Shown here piece by piece: positions 46,312-57,387 of a stretch of DNA of 64,000 nucleotides. The DNA comes from Flavobacterium sp. KACC 22763. GTDB taxonomy: Bacteria > Bacteroidota > Bacteroidia > Flavobacteriales > Flavobacteriaceae. The position numbers and the translations under genes are program-made. Positions within the stretch are counted from its first letter, which is position 1. The number at the start of each line of letters is the position of its first letter. The stretch lies in assembly GCF_028736155.1 (NCBI RefSeq), contig NZ_CP117879.1, forward strand, positions 1,736,001 to 1,800,000, in the 5' to 3' direction. The notes below the pieces were generated by a model. It saw only the letters and a list, made by a program, of their open reading frames with translations, was not told where the DNA came from and searched no databases.

Positions 46312-48231
46312 ATGAAAAGATTTAAAAAATTACTTTTTCTATTTTTAATGTTTATTCCTTTAATGCAATTATTTGCCTGGCCCGGAATGCCTCTGCCTCC
46401 ATTGCATATTGAAGGTAAAAATTTAAAGGATCCTTGCGGAAAAAACGTTTTGCTTCATGGCGTTGCCATAACTCCCAGTCCGTGGTTTAATGGCTGTTCC
46501 TATGGCCAATGCCGCTGGGACAACTACAATGTTCAAGGCTGCCTAAACTATAATAATGCAGTTATGGATGCACTAACAGACACAAATAATGGATGGAAAC
46601 TAAATTATATAAGGCTTCATATCGATCCTTACTGGACCAATACGCCAGGCTGCTCAGCGGGAGAAAATGATATCTCCTGCTTTGATTACAACAGATTGGT
46701 AACTTATGTAAATCAAGTTATAATTCCTTTAATTAATCATGCTAGAAGCAGAGGGCTTTATGTCGTCCTTCGCCCTCCTGGAGTATGTCCTAATCGAATT
46801 GCCTATGGAGACAATTACCATAATTATCTAAGAACTGTGTGGCAATATCTATCGGGCCATCCAAATTTAAAAAATGTAGATAATGTGATGTTTGAAATAG
46901 CCAATGAGCCTATAGAAATACTTGGGACAAATGGAAATTGGGGAGCTACGGGCGATGAACATTTTGCCGCTTTACATAATTACTTTCAGGATTTAGTAAA
47001 TAAAATTAGAGCCAATGGTGCAAATAATGTCTGCTGGATACCGGGAACGGGATATCAATCCCATTACCAAGGATATCCAAACCATTTGATAACAGGCGGC
47101 AATATTGGTTATGCTGTTCATGTTTATCCTGGATATTGGGGAGCAAATGCAGAAAACACCACCAGTTTTAATAACGCTTGGAATGCTAATGTCCAGCCTA
47201 TTGCAAATGTTGCTCCTATTATGATAACAGAAACGGACTGGTCTCCCACAGGTGATGGGACCTGGGGCACTGGCACGACAAGCGGTTTTGGGCTCAATCT
47301 GAAAGGAAGAATTGATGCTGCCGGAAATTGCAGCTGGAATCTGCTCGCACCGGAAGGCCTTATAACCAATGCAGATCCATACAATGTTACAACTGCATTC
47401 AATAACAATTGGGAGGCTTGTGCTGCACCAGTCAAACAATGGTTCTCTGCATATGCAAACAGCAACATCCCATCGCAAAACTGCACTACACTAATAAATA
47501 ATAGTGTCTATGAAATTGAATTTAAAACAAACTCAAATAAGGTAATAGATCTTAAGTACGGAACTAATGCAAATGGCACTGCGATTCGCCCTTGGGATAG
47601 ATCAGGAGCAACAGCGCAGCAGTGGATTGCCATTGATGCTGGAAACGGCTATTGGCGATTTAAATCAAATGCAAGTTCTACAGGACGCGTAATAGATCTT
47701 GAAAGCGCAGATCCAGCAAATGGAAAATCGATAAGACTTTGGGATGACTATAGCAATGATGCCCAAAAATGGCTGGTAACAGATGTTGGCAATGGCTATT
47801 ACAGCGTAAAATCAGCCGTAGATACTTCAAAAGGCTGGGACACTTCCAATTGCAATATGGATGGCACGGCAAATCTTCAGCTTTGGGAATATTACGGGAC
47901 TTCGTGCCAGTTATTCAAGTTCAATAAAATAGGGGCTACAGCAAAAATTGCCAATGCTGCTATTTTGGCAGATAATGTTGAAGCAGATACTAATATTCAA
48001 GTATATCCGAACCCATCAAAAGATGGAGAGTTTAATATTTATTATGCTTCACAAGCAGACGAAAATTATTCTCTGACTATATACTCAATTACTGGTGCGC
48101 CATTATACGAAACCAAAAATCTAAAATCTAATACTAATCATGTTATAAGAACTAAACTTCCTAGAGGCATATATTTAGCGAAGATTCTTCAAAATTCAAC
48201 TGCAACAACCAAAAAAATCGTAATTGAATAG
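46312..48231 (+). CDS. Secreted GH5 glycosidase with ricin-type domain and T9SS sorting tail
   Basis: 639 residues. A signal peptide ends at about LMQLFAWP. The GH5 barrel covers about 30-390 (LHIEGKNLKDPCGKNVLLHGV at the start). The acid/base Glu is in FEIANEP (about 200) and the nucleophile Glu in ITETDWS (about 307). A ricin B-type beta-trefoil follows (about 400-545) with repeated GxxIRxWD, AQQW and AQKW motifs that bind sugar. The C-terminal 75 residues are a type A T9SS sorting domain (VYPNPSKDGEFNIYY, GIYLAKI, TKKIVIE), so the enzyme is sent to the cell surface or medium by type IX secretion. The GH5 subfamily cannot be named by eye. The operator it shares with the xylan SusC promoter hints at xylan or arabinoxylan. 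Confidence 0.92.
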   Translation: MKRFKKLLFLFLMFIPLMQLFAWPGMPLPPLHIEGKNLKDPCGKNVLLHGVAITPSPWFNGCSYGQCRWDNYNVQGCLNYNNAVMDALTDTNNGWKLNYIRLHIDPYWTNTPGCSAGENDISCFDYNRLVTYVNQVIIPLINHARSRGLYVVLRPPGVCPNRIAYGDNYHNYLRTVWQYLSGHPNLKNVDNVMFEIANEPIEILGTNGNWGATGDEHFAALHNYFQDLVNKIRANGANNVCWIPGTGYQSHYQGYPNHLITGGNIGYAVHVYPGYWGANAENTTSFNNAWNANVQPIANVAPIMITETDWSPTGDGTWGTGTTSGFGLNLKGRIDAAGNCSWNLLAPEGLITNADPYNVTTAFNNNWEACAAPVKQWFSAYANSNIPSQNCTTLINNSVYEIEFKTNSNKVIDLKYGTNANGTAIRPWDRSGATAQQWIAIDAGNGYWRFKSNASSTGRVIDLESADPANGKSIRLWDDYSNDAQKWLVTDVGNGYYSVKSAVDTSKGWDTSNCNMDGTANLQLWEYYGTSCQLFKFNKIGATAKIANAAILADNVEADTNIQVYPNPSKDGEFNIYYASQADENYSLTIYSITGAPLYETKNLKSNTNHVIRTKLPRGIYLAKILQNSTATTKKIVIE

Positions 48232-48582
48232 CCTATTCTTAAATATATAGATACTAACTTTATAGTTTTATCCATTATTATTTATTAATGCAAAAACCAC
48301 TATTTTAATTAAAATTTAAAATAGTGGTTTTATTTTTCACTTCAAATTTAACGAACAGCCAATAACTTTGCAGCCAAACAAGCTAAAGCAAATCCAGCCT
48401 TCCTTTAAATAAATCATTGACTGGCGCTTAAAATGCGAGATAAATTTTCAGCTGCCGGTATTTTTAAAAAACATCAGAAAGAAATCCCAAAGACAATCTG
48501 CATACATCAAAAAATGGCTTTCATATCTTTACTCCATCCAAAACCAGAATAGACACCCCAAAAAGTATCTTATTTTTAAGAA
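48232..48582. other. Spacer between convergent GH5 and esterase genes
   Basis: Holds the bidirectional terminator at 48293-48331. The remaining 250 bp towards the esterase stop show no gene, repeat or site. Confidence 0.5.
48293..48331. terminator. Bidirectional terminator between GH5 and the esterase operon
   Basis: AAAACCACTATTTTAA (48293-48308) pairs with TTAAAATAGTGGTTTT (48316-48331). T runs on both strands fit the two convergent units. Confidence 0.88.
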
Positions 48583-50999
<2,417 letters not shown>

Positions 51000-51052
51000 T
51001 ATATTTATCTTTTTAAATAGTATTTCTTCGTACGAAAAAACAAAATGAGATT

Positions 51053-52015
51053 TTATTTAACGGAACCTACCCCCTCTGTGGTTTGTATAATTTTTTGAAT
51101 AGTTCCGTCTTTGTTATAATGCATATAGTCAACACAAATTGAACGTCTGTAACTGCCTCCTGTAGGCAAACTTCCGTTGTGGTAAAAGAAGTACGACTTT
51201 CCTTTATAGTCAATAATTCCAGGGTGGGTGGTAAAACTATTTTGGACATTCTCCTGAATAATTCCCTGATACTTCCATGGTCCCGTTATGTTTTTTGCAG
51301 TGCAATACTCTATCATTTCAGGTTTTGTGCCTGCACTGGCATACACTAAATAATAAAGTCCTTTTCTTTTGTACACCCACGGACCTTCAATATAATTTTT
51401 AGGCTTAAAAGTGGTAATTTCTCCATCCAATTCTATCATGTTCTTCTTAAGCTTCACCCATTTGCAGCTTCCATTTCCCCAAAACATATACGCTTGTCCA
51501 TCATCATCTATAAATACAGTAGGGTCGATATCATCCCAACCATATTTCATATCTGTTGTCATTTCATTTATAATAAGCGCCTTCCCTATCGCATCTTTAA
51601 AAGGCCCAGTTGGACTGTCTGAAACTGCCACGCCTATTGCCGCACCTCCCTGGCTTACTTCATCTTTTTTATGAAATGTAGAAACAAACCAATAGAATTT
51701 TCCGTCTCTTTCTATGCACTGGGCTGCATACGCATCGCCAGTTGCCCAAGAAAATGCACTTGGAGAAAGAAGGGCTCCGTGATCTTTCCAATCTTTCATA
51801 TTGATGGTAGAAAAAACGTGCCAGTCGGCCATTTTATAATTGGTATCTTCCTGAGTTGCCACATCATGTCCCGTGTACAAATACAAAGTGCCTTTATGCA
51901 CTAGAGGTGCTGGGTCGGCTGTAAAAATATCTTTGATAATCGGATTTTGTGCTTCTATGTTTATTGCAAATAAATTACAAAAGAGCACACATAAAATTTT
52001 ACCTGTATTTTTCAT
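51053..52015 (-). CDS. GH43 family glycosidase (beta-xylosidase/arabinofuranosidase type)
   Basis: 320 residues from the ATG at 52015, where a good signal peptide starts (MKNTGKILCVLFCNLFAINIEAQ). An ATG at 52072 would add 19 residues of no clear use. The five-bladed propeller shows the general base Asp in TADPAPLVHKGTLYLYTGHD, WDDIDPTVFIDDDGQAYMFWG with the pKa-modulating Asp, and the acid Glu in YIEGPWVYKRKG. The enzyme removes xylose or arabinose from xylan oligosaccharides. It is the first enzyme gene after SusD, separated from it by a hairpin and a pentamer repeat. Confidence 0.92.
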   Translation of the reverse strand: MKNTGKILCVLFCNLFAINIEAQNPIIKDIFTADPAPLVHKGTLYLYTGHDVATQEDTNYKMADWHVFSTINMKDWKDHGALLSPSAFSWATGDAYAAQCIERDGKFYWFVSTFHKKDEVSQGGAAIGVAVSDSPTGPFKDAIGKALIINEMTTDMKYGWDDIDPTVFIDDDGQAYMFWGNGSCKWVKLKKNMIELDGEITTFKPKNYIEGPWVYKRKGLYYLVYASAGTKPEMIEYCTAKNITGPWKYQGIIQENVQNSFTTHPGIIDYKGKSYFFYHNGSLPTGGSYRRSICVDYMHYNKDGTIQKIIQTTEGVGSVK

Positions 52016-52086
52016 TTTATCTGATTTAATTGAAATAATTTCGAAAATGCAGTCAGTTTTTCTGCAATTCAATTTCTGTAAACAAT

Positions 52087-52111
52087 AAACAGCGCAATAA
52101 ATGCGCTGTTT
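52087..52111 (-). terminator. Hairpin between SusD and GH43 (possible attenuator)
   Basis: AAACAGCGCA (52087-52096) pairs exactly with TGCGCTGTTT (52102-52111) around ATAAA. On the minus strand only TTT follows, so it is probably a partial terminator that sets enzyme expression below SusCD, or an RNA-stability hairpin. Confidence 0.55.
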
Positions 52112-52120
52112 ATAAAAAAA

Positions 52121-52255
52121 CTAACTTAACTTGACTTAACTTGACTTAACTTAACTTAACTTAACTTAACTTAACTTAACTTAACTTGACTTAACTTGAC
52201 TTGACTTAACTTGACTTAACTTTACTTAACTTTACTTTATTTAACTTAAACTAAC
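52121..52255. repeat. Pentanucleotide tandem repeat, 27 units of TTNAC type
   Basis: 27 contiguous five-base units over 135 bp, mostly TTAAC (with eight in a row from 52146) interspersed with TTGAC and TTTAC. Edge units are degenerate (CTAAC, TTTAT, TTAAA). It lies in the 255-bp gap between the SusD stop and the GH43 start, inside one probable operon. Arrays of this type are prone to copy-number change. Confidence 0.9.
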
Positions 52256-52270
52256 CAAAATTTAAATATC

Positions 52271-53767
52271 TTAATAACCAGGATTGTTATCGCTTGGTTT
52301 TATTTTAGGATTAGAAGATGTTTCTCTGTTTGGTATAGGCCATAGCTCACTTTTTCCAGAAGTAAAACCTGTACCCTGCAATACTGTACTTGCCATGTTC
52401 CATCTTATAAGATCATCAAAACGAGATTGTTCTCCAGCAAATTCTACCTGACGTTCGTGAACAATTGCCGCAAAAACTGCGTCTTTTGATGCTGTAATAT
52501 TCGTTGCCAAGTTTGCTCTGTCACGAACTTCTTTAATATAAGCAATCGCTGCTGTCTGCGAACCGCCATTCCTCTGGTTTTCACATTCTGCTTTCATAAG
52601 CAATACATCTGCATAACGCATCACTTTAAAGTTAATGCTTGAACGCGTTGCTTCATCTTCTCTATTGTAATAGTTTTGATATTTTTTCCATCCTGCTCTT
52701 CTAATGCCTGCAGAAGTAGTAAAATTACTTGGAACCATCACCTTAGCTCCTTTTAAATAAGTTGATCCTGGCACATAAAAAGTATCACCAAAACGGTTAT
52801 CACCTGCTTCATAAGAGTCTAAAAGACCATCTGATGGATAAACATTGTACCAGCTAAGATTTCCGTATTCCTGACCTCTAAGCGTTGACTCATCAAAACC
52901 GGTTCCGCCACTGTCACCAACAGCTCCCCACTGATCACCAGTTCCATTTTTTTCATCAAACTCGATTTCAAAAATCGACTCTTTGCCATGTTCTGTTTCT
53001 TGCATGAAGTTGTTGTAAAAATTACCTTTATCTTCAAGGCTGTAACCAGTCACATTGTTAAACGCCGCTAAAGCTTCGTCATATTTCTTTTGGTACAATA
53101 ATACTTTACCCAATTGCGCATAAGCTGCTTCTTTATTGGCTCTTCCTGCAGATTCTGATCCTTTTGGCAAAAGATTTTGTGTTGCAAATACCAGATCCTC
53201 TTCAATCAAAGCGTATACCTCTGCTTTAGGGCTTCTTGCATTTCCTACAATAGTACCTGTTTTATAAATTGGCAAATCGCCAAAACGTCTTACTAGCAGG
53301 AAATAATAGTAGGCTCTTAAAAAATGAGCTTCTCCTAAATACTTGTTCTTTTTTTCCTGAGACAAAACATTATTGGGAAGCGCATTGATTCTCTGTTCGT
53401 TATCCAGCACAAAATTTGCTCTAGATATTCCCGTAAAACAAGACTCCCAATAGTATTGAATAATATCATTTCCTGCATTAAAAGAAAAATCCTGAAAAGG
53501 TTTTTTGTTACCTTCCAACTGCGGATTTCCTAAAGCATCATGTCCCATAAGGTCCATTGCGAAGAAAAGATTTCTTCCATAAAGCCCTCTTGTCTGCAGA
53601 TTTGCATACGAAGCATTTACAGCAGACTGCACCTGAGTTTCAGTTTTAAAGAAAGTTTCAGGCGATAAAGTATTGGGGTTAGTCAATTCTAATTCGCTAC
53701 TGTCACATGAAGTCATGATTAAAGCTCCAGACAGCATTATAAATATATATTTAATTTTTTTCATCAT
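52271..53767 (-). CDS. SusD/RagB-like xylan-binding lipoprotein
   Basis: 498 residues. Lipoprotein signal (LSGALIMTSCDSSELELTNPN). SusD blocks are intact: NPNTLSPETFFKTE, ISRANFVLDNEQRINAL, EAHFLRAYYYFLLVRRFGDLPI, MRYADVLLMKAECEN, and VHERQVEFAGEQSRFDDLIRW with the C-terminal LWPIPNRE. It is the ligand-binding lid for the SusC encoded 9 bp upstream. The enzymes downstream (GH43, GH8, CE1-like) indicate xylan oligosaccharides. Confidence 0.95.
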   Translation of the reverse strand: MMKKIKYIFIMLSGALIMTSCDSSELELTNPNTLSPETFFKTETQVQSAVNASYANLQTRGLYGRNLFFAMDLMGHDALGNPQLEGNKKPFQDFSFNAGNDIIQYYWESCFTGISRANFVLDNEQRINALPNNVLSQEKKNKYLGEAHFLRAYYYFLLVRRFGDLPIYKTGTIVGNARSPKAEVYALIEEDLVFATQNLLPKGSESAGRANKEAAYAQLGKVLLYQKKYDEALAAFNNVTGYSLEDKGNFYNNFMQETEHGKESIFEIEFDEKNGTGDQWGAVGDSGGTGFDESTLRGQEYGNLSWYNVYPSDGLLDSYEAGDNRFGDTFYVPGSTYLKGAKVMVPSNFTTSAGIRRAGWKKYQNYYNREDEATRSSINFKVMRYADVLLMKAECENQRNGGSQTAAIAYIKEVRDRANLATNITASKDAVFAAIVHERQVEFAGEQSRFDDLIRWNMASTVLQGTGFTSGKSELWPIPNRETSSNPKIKPSDNNPGY

Positions 53768-53776
53768 CTTTAAATA

Positions 53777-56700
53777 TTAAAATGTAACATCAATTCCAAA
53801 AATTACCGATTTCGGCTGTGGATACCTTCCTAAATCAATACCTGCTGAATTTGCATTGCCATCGGCACGTGCGATTTCTGGATCTAAACCAGAGTAATTA
53901 GTAATTGTTATAAGGTTCTGTCCGCTTATATAGAATCTTGCTTTTGAGAAATAGCTCTTAAATGCATCTCCAGTTAATGTATATCCTAAAGCGATGTTTT
54001 TTAATCTTGTAAAAGAACCATCTTCAATATAGCGCTGATTTGCAGAAGACCAGTTGATATCTGCTCCTTGTGCTCTTGGCAAAGTCGCTGACGGATTTGT
54101 TACAACACCGTTTTGAACAATTGCTCTGTCCAGAACATCAGTGCTGGCATTAAACAAACGGTTCATTCCTTTTAGGTCAAAAGTGTTTGCATTATAAATA
54201 TCATTTCCTGCAACTCCTGTGATAAAACAATTGAAATCAAAGTTTTTATATGCTGCAGTTAGGTTTAAACCGTAAGTAAAATCAGGATACGGATTTCCGA
54301 TGTTTGTTTTATCATCTGAATTGATCACTTTATTGCCATCGCGATCTACAATTTTAATATCTCCCGGTTTTATAGCAGTCTGACCTGGTCCAAAAACAGC
54401 ATCCACTTCTGCTTGATTTTGGTAAATTCCATTAGTCTGGTATCCATAAAAATAGAATAATGGCTGTCCTACTTCTAATCTAGAGAAATTTTCTAAACCT
54501 GCTCTTGCAGAAGGACCACCTAATACGCTGGTCACTCCAGGCGCTAAACCAACCACTTCATTTTTACTTGTCCCTAAATTTGCAACGGCAGACCATGTAA
54601 AGTCTCCTTTTCTGTCATTGTAACCAATAGAAACCTCAAAACCGCTTACTTTTACATCTGCAATATTTTGAATTTGAGTTCCGCCGCCTGCAGATCCGAC
54701 AGAAGCAGCAAGAGGAACTGCAAAAAGAATATCGCTGCTTTTATTATTGAAATACTCAAATGAACCTGTTAGCGCATCATCAAATAAACCGAAATCAACA
54801 CCAATATTTCTATCCAGTTTTGACTCCCACTTCAAGTCCGGATTAGCCGCAACACCTAAAGAAACGCCAGGTGCATTTTCTCCTCCAATTGGATAATTGT
54901 AATTTGCCAATAAAGTAGCGCTGTATTGGTAATTGTCAATTCTATCATTTCCTGTTGTTCCTGTACTAGCTCTAAGTTTTAAGGTGCTGAAAATAGAATT
55001 TTGCATAAAGTTTTCTTTCGCAATATTCCAACCTAAAGCCACTGAGTAGAAATTCCCCCAACGGTTATTTGCCCCAAAACGAGAAGATGCATCTCTACGT
55101 CCTGAAACTGCTAAAAGATATTTGCCATCATAATCATAATTGATGCGAGCAATATATCCTAAGTTTTTTTCTTCATAATTAGAAGACCCTAAACTCCCCT
55201 CATTATATCTTAACTGATCAATTTCATTTGAAATGTAGTATTTGCTACCTGCTGCTAAACTTTGTCCTTTGCCGTCAATTTTAGTAATAACTCCCAATAC
55301 TTCAAGGTTGTGCTTTTGAGCAATCGTTGTTTTATACGTTAAACTATTATCGAAAACGATAGTTTGCCCTTGAGAATTTGTTTCGTTAGTAGAAGAAAAT
55401 GCTTGTTTATGGTAAGAACCATCTTGAAAACTTGGAATGAAAGTATGATCTTTACTTGTAAAGTAATCTAAAGAAACTTGCGATCTGAATTTCAACCCTT
55501 TGTAGATTTCCAATTCTGCATAAATATTTCCGATAATAGACAGGTTGTTAATTTTTTGATACCCTAAGTTAGCAACACGCACTGGGTTTTCAGCATCATT
55601 TCCATCAATGGCGCTAGGCCCTTGATAACCGCCTAAACTGTTTTCATTATAAATTGGGAAATATGGAGCCATTTTAATGGCATGCTCAAGTAAAGTTCTT
55701 CCTCCTGAGCTGCGCTCTGGATTAATCGTGCTAAAAGAAACCCCCATGTTGCTTCCTATTTTTAGTTTACCAATATCCTGCGTATTATTGGCTCTAAAAG
55801 AATAACGTTCGAAACCCGTATTGATAATAGCTCCATCCTGTTTCATATATTCTGCAGAATAACGCCCTGTTGAAGTCTCTGTACCATTTGAAAAGCTCAG
55901 GTTGTAATCCTGCATAACTCCTGTTTGAAAAATCTGGTCCTGCCAGTTGGTATTGATATTTCCAAACTCTGCCGCTCTTGCTGTTAAATCGCTTCCTAAA
56001 TCTTTAGCGTACTGCAAATATTGCTGCGTATTTAAAACACTATATCGTTTTGTCACTTCCTGTCCGCCAACGTAAGTGCTAAAGTTTAATTGGCCTGGGC
56101 CTTTTTTACCTTTTTTGGTGGTCACCATAACAACGCCATTAAAAGCTTTAGAACCGTATAAAGCGGTTGTAGAAGCATCTTTCAAAACCGAGATGCTCTC
56201 AATGTCATTAGGGCTTAATCCAGAAAGATTCCCAGTTAAAACTCCGTCAATCACATATAAAGGAGCACTGTTTCCCATTGTTGCCAGACCACGAATGCTC
56301 ACTGTAGGATTAGAACCCGGCGCGCCATTTACCACTGTAACCCCTGCAGCACGTCCTTGTAAAGCAGATTCAGCATTGGTAATAGGCACTGCGGCAATAT
56401 CTTTTGAACTTACCGTAGAAATCGCTCCTGTAACCTTAGCTCTCTTTTGAGTACCATAGGCTACTACAACTTCATTTAAATTTTGCGTGTTTTGAACAAG
56501 AGTCACATTGATTGAGCTTCTTTCGCCTACAGTAATAGTCTGTGAAACTAAACCAACATAAGAATACGTTATTTTATCGGTAGGATTAACTCCTTTTAAA
56601 GAGTATTTACCGTCAAAATCTGTCGATGCGCTATTTTGCGTACCTACTACATTAATACTGGCACCCGGCAACGGAAATCCCGAAGGGTCGGTAATCACGC

Positions 56701-56785
56701 CATGAATGGTCTTTGATTGTGCCATTATGTTATGACTGCCAACTAACAGCAGTCCGATTAGTGCAATTTTGAGTTTTAACTTCAT
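53777..56785 (-). CDS. SusC/RagA TonB-linked receptor (xylan locus, second pair)
   Basis: 1002 residues, no STN domain. Signal peptide (LLLVGSHNIMAQ), carboxypeptidase-regulatory-like domain (about 25-100, GVITDPSGFPLPGASINVVG), TonB box LNEVVVAYGTQKRAK, plug with KDASTTALYGSKAFNGVVMVTTKKG, and barrel ending in SVIFGIDVTF. It heads a unit SusC-SusD-GH43-GH8-CE1. Its promoter has a full TATATTTG element at 56942-56949, with a LacI-type operator over the -33 position. It is a different pair from the SusC/SusD at 60176-64000. Confidence 0.95.
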   Translation of the reverse strand: MKLKLKIALIGLLLVGSHNIMAQSKTIHGVITDPSGFPLPGASINVVGTQNSASTDFDGKYSLKGVNPTDKITYSYVGLVSQTITVGERSSINVTLVQNTQNLNEVVVAYGTQKRAKVTGAISTVSSKDIAAVPITNAESALQGRAAGVTVVNGAPGSNPTVSIRGLATMGNSAPLYVIDGVLTGNLSGLSPNDIESISVLKDASTTALYGSKAFNGVVMVTTKKGKKGPGQLNFSTYVGGQEVTKRYSVLNTQQYLQYAKDLGSDLTARAAEFGNINTNWQDQIFQTGVMQDYNLSFSNGTETSTGRYSAEYMKQDGAIINTGFERYSFRANNTQDIGKLKIGSNMGVSFSTINPERSSGGRTLLEHAIKMAPYFPIYNENSLGGYQGPSAIDGNDAENPVRVANLGYQKINNLSIIGNIYAELEIYKGLKFRSQVSLDYFTSKDHTFIPSFQDGSYHKQAFSSTNETNSQGQTIVFDNSLTYKTTIAQKHNLEVLGVITKIDGKGQSLAAGSKYYISNEIDQLRYNEGSLGSSNYEEKNLGYIARINYDYDGKYLLAVSGRRDASSRFGANNRWGNFYSVALGWNIAKENFMQNSIFSTLKLRASTGTTGNDRIDNYQYSATLLANYNYPIGGENAPGVSLGVAANPDLKWESKLDRNIGVDFGLFDDALTGSFEYFNNKSSDILFAVPLAASVGSAGGGTQIQNIADVKVSGFEVSIGYNDRKGDFTWSAVANLGTSKNEVVGLAPGVTSVLGGPSARAGLENFSRLEVGQPLFYFYGYQTNGIYQNQAEVDAVFGPGQTAIKPGDIKIVDRDGNKVINSDDKTNIGNPYPDFTYGLNLTAAYKNFDFNCFITGVAGNDIYNANTFDLKGMNRLFNASTDVLDRAIVQNGVVTNPSATLPRAQGADINWSSANQRYIEDGSFTRLKNIALGYTLTGDAFKSYFSKARFYISGQNLITITNYSGLDPEIARADGNANSAGIDLGRYPQPKSVIFGIDVTF

Positions 56786-56941
56786 ATTAATTGTTTTTTG
56801 TTTGGTTTAAATAGTTAATGGTTTTTGTTTTTTTAATCAGTAAAGGTTCATATGTATTCTTTTATTCCGTTTATGCTTAAAATCTTTTTTATAAAAAAGA
56901 CTATTTAAATATGAATCAATTTTACAAACAACATATCATCA

Positions 56942-56978
56942 CAAATATAAAAAAACAACTCGTAAAACAATCGGTTGC
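56942..56978 (-). promoter_or_regulatory. SusC promoter with overlapping LacI-type operator
   Basis: Minus-strand TATATTTG (56949-56942) is an exact match to the Bacteroidota -7 consensus, and TTG (56970-56968) lies 18 bp upstream. The TTG is part of the operator ACAATCGGTTGC (56967-56978), so binding should hide the promoter. Confidence 0.65.
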
Positions 56979-57275
56979 TTAATAATTTATTTAAAAAAAA
57001 CTCAAAAAATAACACAAATAAAAACATTAAAAATATTTTTATCTTAAAAAATTTAATAATTATTCATTTTAAAAATAATTATTAAATAAATAATTATAAT
57101 TCAGTAGCTAACTGACCGACTTTCTATAAAAAATACAATATTGAAAAAAGAGCGTAAAATCTTTAAAAACCTATAAAATATCAGTAAAAATTTACTAAAA
57201 TCAGTTAAAATGATCGGTTTTGCAATTTATCTTATACTGATATTGATTTAAAAAAGGCTAGAAAAAGCCAAAATA

Positions 57276-57287
57276 ACAATCGGTTGT
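57276..57287 (-). promoter_or_regulatory. Second, upstream LacI-type operator
   Basis: ACAATCGGTTGT, identical to the copy before GH5 (46211-46222), 309 bp upstream of the promoter-proximal copy. Confidence 0.55.
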
Positions 57288-57335
57288 TAAAAAATTAGCC
57301 GCTTTTTTAAACTAACAAAACCTATTCAATAAAAA

Positions 57336-57359
57336 AGCCCGATGCTATTGCATCGGGCT
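57336..57359 (-). terminator. Terminator of the GH10 gene (end of xus-like unit)
   Basis: AGCCCGATGC (57336-57345) pairs with GCATCGGGCT (57350-57359), with a T run on the minus strand. It separates the GH10 unit from the SusC unit that follows. Confidence 0.9.
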
Positions 57360-57387
57360 ACAAAAAACACTTAAAAATATATTTACT

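Larger units (their letters stand above)
56786..57335 (-). promoter_or_regulatory. Regulatory region before the xylan SusC gene
   Basis: 550 bp, very AT-rich, no gene. It has a promoter (TTG at 56968-56970, 18 bp, TATATTTG at 56949-56942, minus strand), one operator over it (56967-56978), a weak partial copy near 57211 and a full second operator at 57276-57287. Two operators 309 bp apart would allow repressor-mediated looping. The leader is about 150 nt long. Confidence 0.6.

Noticed and set aside
52121..52255. CRISPR array or origin iterons
   Set aside because: Units are 5 bp with no spacers, and no cas or replication genes are nearby; it is a simple tandem repeat.
57205..57225. Fifth LacI-type operator (ATCGGTT core)
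   Set aside because: Only the core matches; the left arm ACA and right GT are lost, so it is mentioned only as a weak copy.
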